A DNA stretch of 64,000 nt, from assembly GCF_902833645.1 (NCBI RefSeq), contig NZ_CADFGE010000002.1:65158-129157 (forward strand). Direction: 5' to 3'. Made by a program: the position numbers and the translations under genes. The notes under the pieces are model-generated. The model searched no databases. It was not told the origin of the DNA and was given only the letters and a program-made list of their open reading frames with translations. Source of the stretch: Paraburkholderia fungorum (GTDB lineage: Bacteria; Pseudomonadota; Gammaproteobacteria; Burkholderiales; Burkholderiaceae). Positions 19,075 through 27,995 of this stretch are shown here, piece after piece (the first letter of the stretch is position 1; each line of letters begins with the position of its first letter).

Positions 19075-19099
19075 GAACGCCGCTCTTTTAGCGGCGTTC
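19075..19099. terminator. Second hairpin with the same stem core
   Basis: GAACGCCGCT and AGCGGCGTTC form a perfect 10-bp stem with loop ctttt, 8 bp beyond the first terminator. It shares the AACGCCGCT core but lacks a strong T-run. It lies downstream of the leftward purU, so it may terminate that transcript or act as a back-up. Confidence 0.6.
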
Positions 19100-19136
19100 T
19101 ATTTGGCGGCTATGGTGGCTCGCGCGGCTATTTCGG

Positions 19137-20012
19137 CTATTGCAGCACCACGGTCCGATCGCCGTTGATGAATACCCGTCGCTCGATAAATGCCTTCACG
19201 GCGCGTGCAAGCGTGATGCATTCGACGTCGCGTCCTGTCGCAAGCAGGCGCTCCGGGCTGTATGAGTGATCGACGCGCTCCACGACCTGTTCGATGATCG
19301 GACCTTCGTCGAGATCGTCGGTCACGAAGTGCGCGGTGGCGCCGATCAGCTTCACGCCGCGCGCATGCGCCTGGTGATAGGGCTTCGCGCCTTTGAAGCC
19401 GGGCAGAAACGAGTGATGGATGTTGATCGCGCGGGCCGTGAGCGCGCGGCTCGTCTCGCCGGAAAGAATCTGCATGTAGCGGGCAAGGATCATCAATTCG
19501 GCCCCTGAAGTGTCGAACAGATCGAGCAGACGCGCCTCCTGCTGCGGTTTGGTATCGGCACTGATCGGCAAATGATGGAAAGGCAGACCGTGCTGTTGCG
19601 CGAGCGGTTCCAGATCGCGATGGTTCGAGCCGATACCGACAATATCCATCTTCAACTCGCCCATTCGCCAACGGAACAGCAGATCGGCGAGACAATGTTC
19701 GAGTTTCGACACCATGATCAGCACCTTCGGCCGCGTGCCGACGTCATGCATCGCCCAGGTCATCCGGAAACGTTCGGCGATCGCTTCGAATTCGCGCTTG
19801 AGTGCCGCGATGTGCAGGGTCTCATTGGGATCGACGCCATGAAACACGCAGCGTACGAAGAAGCGCTCGCTGAGGTCGTCGTCGAAAACGGTCAATTCGT
19901 CGATATAGCAATGATGCCGGTCGAGAAAGCCGACGACGGCGGCAACTTGGCCCGCCGCACTCGGACAGGCGACCGTGAGAACCAGTTGATCGGGACGGGA
20001 ATCGACGGACAT
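19137..20012 (-). CDS. purU: Formyltetrahydrofolate deformylase
   Basis: 291-residue enzyme hydrolysing 10-formyl-THF to formate and THF. An N-terminal ACT-like domain (VLTVACPSAAGQVAAVVGFL) is followed by the formyltransferase-like catalytic domain with GFKGAKPYHQAHARGVKLIGAT and an HHSFLPGF motif. The start at 20010-20012 (MSVDSRPDQ) removes a short unlikely extension. In the betaine block it can recycle THF when demethylation floods the one-carbon pool, which explains its common presence next to betaine and sarcosine genes. It converges on the gbcB transcript. Confidence 0.94.
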   Translation of the reverse strand: MSVDSRPDQLVLTVACPSAAGQVAAVVGFLDRHHCYIDELTVFDDDLSERFFVRCVFHGVDPNETLHIAALKREFEAIAERFRMTWAMHDVGTRPKVLIMVSKLEHCLADLLFRWRMGELKMDIVGIGSNHRDLEPLAQQHGLPFHHLPISADTKPQQEARLLDLFDTSGAELMILARYMQILSGETSRALTARAINIHHSFLPGFKGAKPYHQAHARGVKLIGATAHFVTDDLDEGPIIEQVVERVDHSYSPERLLATGRDVECITLARAVKAFIERRVFINGDRTVVLQ

Positions 20013-20183
20013 GCGCACTCCACTGGGGGCTATGGGGCACACCGCGGGGCGCGGTATGCATCATCGCAGTAGAGCAAATCGGCGGGGTACGGGGATAGAA
20101 GCTAAACGCCGTCGCGCTGGAATGGGAGCGTCAGAGGCGGGCGGGGCGGCGGAGGCCCGGAGCGCCCCGGGCACAGCTCAATT

Positions 20184-20483
20184 TCAGGCGTGAGCAGGCG
20201 CCGCGTGCAACTCCAGACCAAGAGCGCGGATCACCTTGATGATCGTCGCGAAGCTGGGGTTGCCATCTTCGGAGAGTGCCTTGTACAAGCCCTCGCGCGA
20301 GATCCCGGTATCGCGGGCGAGTTGCGCCATGCCGCGCGCACGCGCGATCACGCCCAACGCATGCGCGAGGAATGCAGGATCGTCGCCGCCTTCGACCAGA
20401 CAGGCCTCGAAATACTCTGCCATGTCCGCTTCGGTCTTCAGGTGTTCGGCCGAATCCCATGGCCGGGTTTTGATTTTTCCCAT
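20184..20483 (-). CDS. HTH antitoxin of a HigBA/RelE-type module
   Basis: 99-residue protein with a Cro/C1-type helix-turn-helix at about residues 53-75 (MAQLARDTGISREGLYKALS), as in the probable-addiction-module antidote family. It starts 3 bp after the toxin gene, the toxin-first order typical of HigBA-like modules. It should neutralise the upstream RelE/ParE-superfamily toxin and repress the pair's promoter. Confidence 0.88.
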   Translation of the reverse strand: MGKIKTRPWDSAEHLKTEADMAEYFEACLVEGGDDPAFLAHALGVIARARGMAQLARDTGISREGLYKALSEDGNPSFATIIKVIRALGLELHAAPAHA

Positions 20484-20486
20484 TGT

Positions 20487-20786
20487 TCACTCCGATTCAA
20501 GGTTCGCCAGCATCTTGTGTGCGGCTTTGATATCTGCGGGTTGAGTCGACTTGTCACCACCACACAGCAGGATCACCAGCACTGCGCCGCGCTGCACGTA
20601 GTAGACGCGATAGCCGGGACCGTGATCGATCCGCAGTTCGATAATTGGCGCACCGGCGGAGTTCGTGTCGCCGGGGTTGCCCATCGCCAGACGGTCGATG
20701 CGGGCCTGAATGCGGCGCCTCGCGATCCGGTCTTTCAAGCCGTCGAACCAGGCGTCAAATGTCTCGGTGGTGCGGATTTTCAACAT
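20487..20786 (-). CDS. RelE/ParE-superfamily toxin (HigB-like)
   Basis: 99-residue basic protein of the Gp49/HigB-like type: MLKIRTTETFDAWFDGLKD start, then RRRIQARIDRLAMGNPGD and the conserved core ELRIDHGPGYRVYYVQRG. Relatives cleave mRNA at the ribosome. It is first in a two-gene leftward operon with the HTH antitoxin. A palindrome and promoter lie directly upstream. The module interrupts the space between purU and the choline sulfate genes and may be an addiction cassette or a leftover of mobile DNA; no recombinase is nearby. Confidence 0.88.
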   Translation of the reverse strand: MLKIRTTETFDAWFDGLKDRIARRRIQARIDRLAMGNPGDTNSAGAPIIELRIDHGPGYRVYYVQRGAVLVILLCGGDKSTQPADIKAAHKMLANLESE

Positions 20787-20792
20787 TCAGAA

Positions 20793-20822
20793 AGTGTAAT
20801 CCATGGACTACACATGTGTCAA
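20793..20822 (-). promoter_or_regulatory. Toxin-antitoxin promoter and palindromic operator
   Basis: Reading leftward, a consensus -35 TTGACA (20817-20822) is followed after 18 bp by TACACT (20793-20798), 7 bp before the toxin ATG. A 20-bp near-perfect palindrome at 20794-20813 (GTGTA-N-TCCATGGA-N-TACAC, one mismatched pair) covers the -10 and spacer, placed for autorepression by the antitoxin. Confidence 0.7.
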
Positions 20823-20864
20823 CCGCAGTTCACACTTCGCTTCCGGCTCTCCGATGCTCGGCCC

Positions 20865-21779
20865 TCATTCTGCGTCGAGCCCGCACTCACCGATTAACCA
20901 TTGGCGGAATGCGCTGACCGCCGGTGTCGCCGCGCGCTGTGTGACGAGCAGATAGCCGCGCTCCGTGACCACGGGCGTGTCGAACGGCTCGACGAGTTGG
21001 CCGGTGGCGAGCAATTCGTCGACCAGCGGCGCCCAGCCGAGCGCGACACCCTGGCCCATGATCGCTGCATGGGCGACCAGCGTAAAGCTGTTGAAGGTGA
21101 TGCCGCGATGCGCGGCGGGCGCATCCAGCCCCTGCGCCGCGAACCAGTCGGCCCATGACAGCCAGCGCGCCGGCTGGGTGGGTTCGAGATGCAGCAGCGG
21201 CAAGCTCGTCAGATCGGACGGCTTACGCAACTGCGGATGCGCCGCCAGAAATGCCGGACTGCACACCGGCGTGACACGTTCCGGAAATAGCTTGAGCGCG
21301 CCTCGCGCGGTCCAGTCCGCATCCTCGTCGCCGAACGCAATCACAACGTCCGCCTGATCGTGCGAGGGATCGAATACGGTTTGCGACGTGATGATCTTGA
21401 CGTCGACGTCCGGCATCAACGCCTTGAATTGCGACAGGCGCGGCATCAGCCAATAGGTGGCGAAGCCGAAATCGGTGGAGAGCGTGAGGGTTTGCGGCGT
21501 GCGCCGTGCGCGAATCTCGGCGGTGGCCACGCGGATGGTGTCGAGCGCGTTGCGCACTGCTTCGAAGAGGCATACGCCGTCTTCCGTCAGCGTGACGCCA
21601 CGATGGCCGCGTTCGAAAAGCGGTGCGCCTACGGCTTCTTCGAGTTGCACCACACGCTGACTGACCGCCGGCTGCGTCGAGCCCAGTTCACGCGCGGCCG
21701 CCGTGAAACTCGCAAGCCGCGCGGCGGATTCGAACATTGTCAATGCCTGCATTGGCGGCAAACGATCCTGCCTCGACAT
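20865..21779 (-). CDS. LysR-family regulator divergent from choline sulfatase
   Basis: 304-residue LysR-type regulator. The N-terminal HTH is LASFTAAARELGSTQPAVSQ, and the C-terminal effector domain resembles the GcvA-like group (LSTDFGFATYWLMPRLSQF). It diverges from betC across about 150 bp, the usual arrangement for the choline-sulfate utilisation regulator, so it probably controls betC and the choline-binding protein. The ligand is presumably choline sulfate or choline. No LysR box could be fixed with certainty. Confidence 0.88.
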   Translation of the reverse strand: MSRQDRLPPMQALTMFESAARLASFTAAARELGSTQPAVSQRVVQLEEAVGAPLFERGHRGVTLTEDGVCLFEAVRNALDTIRVATAEIRARRTPQTLTLSTDFGFATYWLMPRLSQFKALMPDVDVKIITSQTVFDPSHDQADVVIAFGDEDADWTARGALKLFPERVTPVCSPAFLAAHPQLRKPSDLTSLPLLHLEPTQPARWLSWADWFAAQGLDAPAAHRGITFNSFTLVAHAAIMGQGVALGWAPLVDELLATGQLVEPFDTPVVTERGYLLVTQRAATPAVSAFRQWLIGECGLDAE

Positions 21780-21930
21780 AAGGCCCCCTTATAGGCACAT
21801 AACGATTTGCCGTCTTCACAGCTTCGAATTGGACGGCAATAGTGGTGTTCATGCGGGGCCGGCGTGCCGGCTATTCCGCTTGCAACGACACCTGCATCCG
21901 CATTTGCGATTCTATTCGAGGCGCGCCCCA

Positions 21931-23478
21931 ATGCTTGAAACGAAACAGAATATCCTCATTCTGATGGCCGATCAGATGACGCCGTTTGCGCTGGCCGCAT
22001 ATGGACACCGTCTGACGAAGGCCCCCAATCTCGATCGCCTCGCCAAACAGGGCGTGGTATTCGACTCGGCGTATTGCGCCAGTCCTCTATGTGCACCGTC
22101 GCGCTTTTCTTTTCTGTCCGGCAAGCTGCCGTCCGCGATCGGCGCCTACGACAATGCAGCAGAATTTCCGTCGCAAACGCTGACGTTCGCGCACTATCTT
22201 CGCGCCCTTGGGTATCGCACGATCCTGTCCGGCAAAATGCATTTCTGCGGCGCCGATCAGTTGCATGGTTTCGAAGAACGGCTCACCACCGATATCTATC
22301 CCGCCGATTTCGGCTGGACGCCGAACTGGGACGATTTCGAAACACGTCCTACGTGGTATCACAACATGAGTTCGGTGATCGACGCCGGCCCTTGCGTGCG
22401 TACTAATCAGCTGGATTTCGACGATGAAGTCACCTTCACCACGCGCCAGAAGCTGTTCGATATCGCGCGTGAGCGGCATGCAGGCAAAGACGAACGGCCG
22501 TTCTGCCTCGTCGCTTCGCTGACGCATCCGCACGACCCTTACGCGATTCCTCAGAAATACTGGGACCTGTACGCCGATGAAGACATCGCATTGCCCACGC
22601 ATCGCGATTCGCTCGATGAAGCCGATCCGCATTCGAAGCGTTTGCGGCATGTATGCGAAACCGACCGCACGCCACCGACCGAGCAGCAGATCCGTGATGC
22701 ACGGCGTGCTTACTACGGCGCGATTTCCTACGTCGACGACCAGTTCGGTGCGATTCTCGAAGCGCTCGAACAGGCGGGGCTTGCCGAAAATACCATCATC
22801 GTGGTGACGTCGGATCACGGCGAGATGCTTGGCGAGCGCGGACTCTGGTACAAGATGACTTTCTTCGAAGGCGGCTGCCGGGTCCCGCTGATCGTGCATG
22901 CGCCGCAGCAGTTCGACGCGCATCGGGTACGCGAGTCGGTCTCGCATCTCGATCTGTTGCCCACGCTGGTGGAACTGGCGCGCGGCGGACAACCGGCGCG
23001 TTGGCCGGATTCGCTCGACGGTCAAAGTCTCGTCCCGCATCTGCGCGGTACCCAAGGCACCCATGATGGGCATGACGAAGCGATTGGCGAATACCTGGCG
23101 GAAGGCGCTATTGCGCCGATTGTGATGCTGCGGCGCGGGCGCTTCAAGTTCATTCATACACCGGCCGATCCTGACCAGCTCTATGACGTGGCAGCGGACC
23201 CGCTCGAACGCGAGAATCTCGCGACACACGCCGCCTACGCCAGCCAGGTTGCGGCGTTGCGCGAGGAAGTCGCGCGGCGCTGGGATCTCGCCGCGCTGCA
23301 CAACGAAGTACTCCGAAGCCAGCGCCGCCGCCGGTTCCATTTCGAGGCCACGACACAAGGCACCGTCGCATCATGGGACTGGCAGCCGCATGTCGATGCG
23401 AGCCAGCGCTATATGCGCAATCACATCGACCTCGACACGCTCGAAGCAATGGCCCGTTTTCCCGCTGTAACGCGTTGA
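21931..23478 (+). CDS. betC: Choline sulfatase
   Basis: 515-residue cytoplasmic alkaline-phosphatase-superfamily sulfatase hydrolysing choline-O-sulfate to choline and sulfate. The formylglycine precursor Cys54 lies in SPLCAPSRFSFLSGKLPS, matching Cys54 of the Sinorhizobium enzyme. Metal ligands sit in MADQM near residue 14 and in VVTSDHGEMLGERGLWYK. No signal peptide is present. The chosen ATG 21931 gives the family N-terminus MLETKQNILILMADQ; the frame is open further upstream but overlaps the LysR gene. Product choline feeds betBA in the same island. Activity needs a formylglycine-generating step encoded elsewhere. Confidence 0.96.
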   Translation: MLETKQNILILMADQMTPFALAAYGHRLTKAPNLDRLAKQGVVFDSAYCASPLCAPSRFSFLSGKLPSAIGAYDNAAEFPSQTLTFAHYLRALGYRTILSGKMHFCGADQLHGFEERLTTDIYPADFGWTPNWDDFETRPTWYHNMSSVIDAGPCVRTNQLDFDDEVTFTTRQKLFDIARERHAGKDERPFCLVASLTHPHDPYAIPQKYWDLYADEDIALPTHRDSLDEADPHSKRLRHVCETDRTPPTEQQIRDARRAYYGAISYVDDQFGAILEALEQAGLAENTIIVVTSDHGEMLGERGLWYKMTFFEGGCRVPLIVHAPQQFDAHRVRESVSHLDLLPTLVELARGGQPARWPDSLDGQSLVPHLRGTQGTHDGHDEAIGEYLAEGAIAPIVMLRRGRFKFIHTPADPDQLYDVAADPLERENLATHAAYASQVAALREEVARRWDLAALHNEVLRSQRRRRFHFEATTQGTVASWDWQPHVDASQRYMRNHIDLDTLEAMARFPAVTR

Positions 23479-23540
23479 TTCTCCACTTACGGTTCAAGCC
23501 ACTTATCCTCCCAACACCCTCTCAGCTACAGGAAGCCGAC

Positions 23541-24494
23541 ATGATGAAAAAGCTCTTCAAACAGGCTGTATCCGGCGTTGCGCTGCTATGCGCGGCGGCC
23601 ACCTTCGCCGTGGCGGCCGAGCCGCAATCCTGTACGCAGGTGAACATGGCGGGGCCTGGCTGGACCGACATCGACGCCACCAATGCGATGACCGGCGTGT
23701 TGCTGAAGGCGCTCGGCTACCATCAGAACGTGGCGAACCTGTCGGTGCCGATCACCTACCAGGGCCTCAAGAAAGGGCAGATTGACGTGTTTCTCGGCAA
23801 CTGGATGCCGGCTCAGGCACCGCTAGTCAAGCCGTTCGAAGATGACAAGTCGATCGAAGTCGTGCATCCGAACCTGAGCAATGCGAAGTTCACCCTCGCC
23901 GTGCCCGACTACGTCGCGGCTGCGGGGGTGCATTCGTTCGCGGACCTCGCAAAGAACGCCGACAAGTTCGATAGCAAGATCTATGGCATCGAACCGGGCG
24001 CGCCGGCCAATCAGAACATCAAGAAGATGGTCGACGACAAGGCGTACGGGCTCGGCAACTGGAAGCTGGTCGAATCGAGTGAGACCGGCATGCTCACGCA
24101 GGTCGAGCGCGCCGTGCGGGACAAGAAATGGATCGTGTTCCTTGCATGGGAGCCGCATCTGATGAATACGAAATTCAAGCTGACGTACCTGGACGGCGGC
24201 GACAAGTACTTCGGGCCGAACTACGGCGGCGCCACGGTCAATACCGTTGCGCGTAACGGCTACGCCGAGCAGTGTCCGAATGTGGGCCGCCTGTTCAGGC
24301 AACTCACGTTCAATGTCGATCTGGAGAACGGCGTGATCACCGAGGTGCTGGAAAAGAAGACCGGTATCGATGCGGCCGCCACCGAGGCGCTCAAGCGCCA
24401 CCCGGAATTGCTGAAATCGTGGCTCGACGGCGTGAACACAGTCAACGGCGCCAACGGCCTGCAAGCCGTGCAAACCGCACTGGGCGTGAAATAA
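23541..24494 (+). CDS. choX: Choline ABC transporter substrate-binding protein (ChoX-like)
   Basis: 317-residue periplasmic binding protein. The signal peptide MMKKLFKQAVSGVALLCAAA ends near AVA-AE. The mature part has GPGWTDIDATNAMTGVLLKA, FLGNWMPAQAP and FLAWEPHLMNTKF, the tryptophan-containing segments that bind choline in ChoX. It lies 62 bp after betC with an aggaagc ribosome-binding site, as in rhizobial betC-choX loci, where choline sulfate hydrolysis and choline uptake are linked. As with the betaine-binding protein at 18.2 kb, no permease or ATPase is beside it. Confidence 0.9.
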   Translation: MMKKLFKQAVSGVALLCAAATFAVAAEPQSCTQVNMAGPGWTDIDATNAMTGVLLKALGYHQNVANLSVPITYQGLKKGQIDVFLGNWMPAQAPLVKPFEDDKSIEVVHPNLSNAKFTLAVPDYVAAAGVHSFADLAKNADKFDSKIYGIEPGAPANQNIKKMVDDKAYGLGNWKLVESSETGMLTQVERAVRDKKWIVFLAWEPHLMNTKFKLTYLDGGDKYFGPNYGGATVNTVARNGYAEQCPNVGRLFRQLTFNVDLENGVITEVLEKKTGIDAAATEALKRHPELLKSWLDGVNTVNGANGLQAVQTALGVK

Positions 24495-24763
24495 GCGTGG
24501 CGTTTCACACATCGAGGTCGCTACTCGACAGATTCATGTCGCATCCGGTCGAATCTTCATAAATCTGGACTCGTATTCTTTAGCCGTCGATGCAAACATG
24601 ACAAATCGTTACATGCATCGCCGATAGCTTCAATTCGTTTCAACCAGTCTCAGCCGATTTCGAACTGCCCGTCATGCGAGAAGCGCGGTGCGTTGCAAGA
24701 CAACGCGCAGCGGAGATCGCTTTATCCAACGAAATACGCAGGCAAAGAGCAGGGGAGAATTAG

Positions 24764-25912
24764 ATGAAGAAGAGAAATGCCGTTAGTCTTTCGGGACTTG
24801 CTCTCGCGGCAAGCGCGGTATGTGCGCCAACGGTGGCCCATGCGCAAAGCAGTGTCACGCTGTACGGGATTCTGGATGCCGGCATCACCTACGTGAACAA
24901 TGCCGGGGGCGCACACCAGTTCAAATTCGACGACGGCATTTCCTACGGCAACCGGATCGGCTTTAAAGGCGTAGAAGATCTGGGCGGCGGTTTGCAGGCG
25001 GTCTTCGTACTCGAATCGGGTTTTCACCTGGGCAATGGCCAACTGGGATTCGGCGGTGCTGAATTCGGACGCCAGGCTTACGTGGGTATCAAGAACGGCT
25101 GGGGTACTTTCTCGTTCGGCAATCAGCTCGATATGACGGAAGAGTTCGTCTACCTGTACAACATTTCGGCATGGGCGAGCGGTTACGCGATCCACCAGGG
25201 CGACTTCGACCGGATGAACGGCGATCGTCTGCCGAATTCAGTGAAGTTCCTGTCGAACGATTTCTCCGGCTTCACCTTTGGCGGCATGTACTCGTTCGGC
25301 AACACCGCCGGCGACTTCCATCAGAAGAGCGCATGGAGCGTCGGCGCGCACTATGACCATGGTCCGTTCAACATGGGCCTCGCGTATACGCAGTTGAACA
25401 ATCCGTATGGTATCTATGCCTTCGACCCGTACGCGATGATCGGCACGCGGACTTTCCTCGGCCAACCGACCGTGTCCGTCGATCCGGCCACGGGCGCGGT
25501 GACCGATCTGTATAGCGCGTCGGCATTTCCGGTGGATAAGCAGGGTGCGTTCGCGGTCGGCGCCGCTTATACGATCGGCAACCTGATGCTCACGGGCGAC
25601 TTCACGTACACGACGATCAAGGGCTTCGGACAGACCTCGCATATGCAGGTGTACGAAGCGGGCGCGTCGTATAACTTCACGCCGGCGTTGTCGCTTTACG
25701 GCGGCTATCAGCACACGAGTTTCGAAGGCAATCACTGGAACCAGGGCTCGCTCGGCTTGCATTACCTGCTGTCCAAACGTACCGATGTCTACGTTTCCGG
25801 CGACTACCTGCGAGCCTCGAATGGCGTGAACGCGGTGATCGGCTACAGTTTCGCACCGTCGACGTCGAATACGCAGTCTGACGTGCGGATCGGCATGCGG
25901 CATTCGTTCTAA
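24764..25912 (+). CDS. Gram-negative general porin
   Basis: 382-residue outer-membrane beta-barrel of the Burkholderia OmpC-like porin family. A signal peptide ending AHA-Q is followed by the typical SSVTLYGILDAGITYVNN start, GFKGVEDLGGGLQAVFVLESGF, RQAYVGIKN and a terminal aromatic (RIGMRHSF). It is monocistronic, about 270 bp after the choline-binding gene. Substrate specificity cannot be read from sequence. A strong hairpin follows the gene. Confidence 0.92.
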   Translation: MKKRNAVSLSGLALAASAVCAPTVAHAQSSVTLYGILDAGITYVNNAGGAHQFKFDDGISYGNRIGFKGVEDLGGGLQAVFVLESGFHLGNGQLGFGGAEFGRQAYVGIKNGWGTFSFGNQLDMTEEFVYLYNISAWASGYAIHQGDFDRMNGDRLPNSVKFLSNDFSGFTFGGMYSFGNTAGDFHQKSAWSVGAHYDHGPFNMGLAYTQLNNPYGIYAFDPYAMIGTRTFLGQPTVSVDPATGAVTDLYSASAFPVDKQGAFAVGAAYTIGNLMLTGDFTYTTIKGFGQTSHMQVYEAGASYNFTPALSLYGGYQHTSFEGNHWNQGSLGLHYLLSKRTDVYVSGDYLRASNGVNAVIGYSFAPSTSNTQSDVRIGMRHSF

Positions 25913-25931
25913 GGGTTTTCAGCGAATTGAC

Positions 25932-25965
25932 GCGGGCGGCTTCCCGGATAGCGGGAGCCGCCCGC
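25932..25965 (+). terminator. GC-rich hairpin after porin
   Basis: GCGGGCGGC and GCCGCCCGC, extended inward by CCCG/CGGG with one bulged T, form a stem of about 14 bp starting 20 bp after the porin stop. No long T-run follows, so it may work as a Rho-assisted or mRNA-stabilising end. Confidence 0.55.
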
Positions 25966-26325
25966 TGTCGTTTCGGCGGCCATCGAGGCGGCCGCCGTTA
26001 TGCATCCGCGTTTTCCTTACTCCAGAAATCCGGCCGCGCGCCGATATGCAGCCGACCGCCGCGAATCGATCGCGTCTTGTCTGGCGCAAAGCCCGCGCTA
26101 TGCGCTCAACGTGTTCCAGTTCTCGCACGCGGCAACGCACTGAGCGTGCCCGCCGAGCTGCGCCCCTCTCGGTACTGACACGCATTGCGCCCGCTCGTGA
26201 ACATGTGCGAGATTGCCGTCCAGATCCCGGCAAAGAATCGCGTTGCGGACCGGTTGCCGCAGCCTTACCCGAAAGTGCCGGGATACCAACGCCGACGGCG
26301 CGGATAACGCAAAGCGAGGAATCCT
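25966..26325. other. Intergenic region upstream of MFS gene
   Basis: About 360 bp without a convincing gene in any frame; the open frames here are short and arginine-rich, as expected for GC-rich noncoding DNA. A ribosome-binding-like gcgagga lies shortly before the MFS start. No operator was recognised. Confidence 0.5.
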
Positions 26326-27723
26326 ATGTCCCAGCAGAAAGCAGCCGAAATTGCCGCGCGGCTCGACCGTTTGCCGCCATCGCGCACCATCTGGACGATG
26401 GTGATCCTGATCTCGCTTGGCGGCGTGTTCGAGTTCTACGACCTGTTCTTTACGGGTTACGTTGCGCCGGGTATGAACGAGTCCGGGCTTTTCAAGCCTG
26501 AATCGCTGGGCTTTCTCGCGTCGCTTCAACCGCTGGCCGTGTCCGGCTTTGGCACCTTCGTGTTCGCGACGTTTGCCGGTCTGTGGGTGGGCACGCTGGT
26601 ATTCGGTTATGTCGCCGACCGCTTTGGCCGCCGTCTGGTCTTCACGTGGTCGCTGATCTGGTACATGGTGTGCACGATAATCATGGCCTTCCAGTCGTCC
26701 GGGCTGGGCCTCGATATCTGGCGCTTCATTGCCGGAATAGGGATCGGGGTCGAGCTGGTGACTATCGATACTTACATTTCCGAACTGATTTCAAGCGGCC
26801 AGCGTGGACGCGCTTACGCGGTCAATCAGTTCATCACGTTCTCCGTTGTGCCGGTGGTGGCGTTCCTTGCCTTCGTCTTGAAAGGCACCCGGCCGCTAGG
26901 GCTCGACTATTGGCGCGTCGTCATCCTGATTGGCTCGGTAGGTGCAATCGTGGTCTGGATCCTGCGGCGCCACATTCCTGAAAGCCCGCGCTGGCTGGCG
27001 CGGCATGGCAAGGTCGACGAAGCCGAGCGCATCGTTGCGGATATCGAGCGCCGCGTGGTCGCGGAAAAAGGCATTCAACTCGCCGCACCGCAGGCCGTCA
27101 TGCCGGAGAGTCAGGCGGCGGGCACGTTGCGAGAAATTTTTACGTCCCAGTATCGCCGCCGCACGATCATTCTGTCGATTTTCAACATGGCCCAGGTGAT
27201 CGGCTTCTACGGCTTCGCGGCGTGGGTGCCGACGCTGCTGATTCACCGCGGCATTCATGTGACTGCCAGCCTCGGCTACGCCTTCGTCATTGCCATTGCC
27301 AACCCCTTTGGCCCACTGCTCGGTACCTGGTTTGCAGACCGGGTGGAACGCAAGGTTCAGATCATTGGCGGTCTTGTCGTCATGGGCGTGGTGATTGCGG
27401 TGTTCTCGCAAGCTTCCGAGCCCTGGCTGCTGATTGCGCTCGGCGTTCTGTTCACGCTGTCGTCGAACATCATGTCCTACGCGTATCACGGCTACCAGGC
27501 CGAGCTATACCCGACTCGGGTGCGCGCGCGCGCCATCGGGTTCGTCTACTCGTGGAGCCGGATTTCCGCGGCTTTCGCCGGTCTTGCGATCGGGGTTTTG
27601 CTGCACGGCTATGGCGTACCCGGCGTCGCGGTCTTTATCGGTATCTCGATGATCGTCGCGATCTGCATGATTCTGCTCGGACCGCCTACTCGCGGGCTGG
27701 CTTTGGAGGCGATCAGTCACTGA
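26326..27723 (+). CDS. MFS transporter (sugar/metabolite:H+ symporter type)
   Basis: 465-residue inner-membrane protein with twelve predicted helices. The signature GYVADRFGRRLVF is in loop 2-3 and ADRVERKVQIIGG in loop 8-9; PESPRWLARHGKVDEAE begins the central cytoplasmic loop, and YPTRVRARAIGFVYSWSR is in the second half. These are marks of the sugar-porter/metabolite symporter group. Cytoplasmic ends are hydrophilic. It stands alone between a porin and a chemoreceptor, so the substrate is not indicated; dicarboxylate- or aromatic-acid-like compounds are as possible as sugars. Confidence 0.85.
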   Translation: MSQQKAAEIAARLDRLPPSRTIWTMVILISLGGVFEFYDLFFTGYVAPGMNESGLFKPESLGFLASLQPLAVSGFGTFVFATFAGLWVGTLVFGYVADRFGRRLVFTWSLIWYMVCTIIMAFQSSGLGLDIWRFIAGIGIGVELVTIDTYISELISSGQRGRAYAVNQFITFSVVPVVAFLAFVLKGTRPLGLDYWRVVILIGSVGAIVVWILRRHIPESPRWLARHGKVDEAERIVADIERRVVAEKGIQLAAPQAVMPESQAAGTLREIFTSQYRRRTIILSIFNMAQVIGFYGFAAWVPTLLIHRGIHVTASLGYAFVIAIANPFGPLLGTWFADRVERKVQIIGGLVVMGVVIAVFSQASEPWLLIALGVLFTLSSNIMSYAYHGYQAELYPTRVRARAIGFVYSWSRISAAFAGLAIGVLLHGYGVPGVAVFIGISMIVAICMILLGPPTRGLALEAISH

Positions 27724-27995
27724 GTTTCGGGCACCTTTCTTTGGGAACGGCATCGCCTGCGCCGGCGCGCGGCGTAGGCGTTGGCCGGCCGCGATCGGCT
27801 CACTGCCACGCCGGTCGATCCTCTTGCACGGCTTAATGTGTCCGCAAGGGTTTGTCTCTAGACATATCCGCACCGTCCATGTCGATAAACAGAGCGGGTA
27901 GCCGTGTTCAGGCAACGGCTCGCCGATCCCCGGGTCGCAGCAGCACGGCCGTAACGAGACCTGGGGCGAACCCTCGATAGCGTTGTGGAGCGTGC

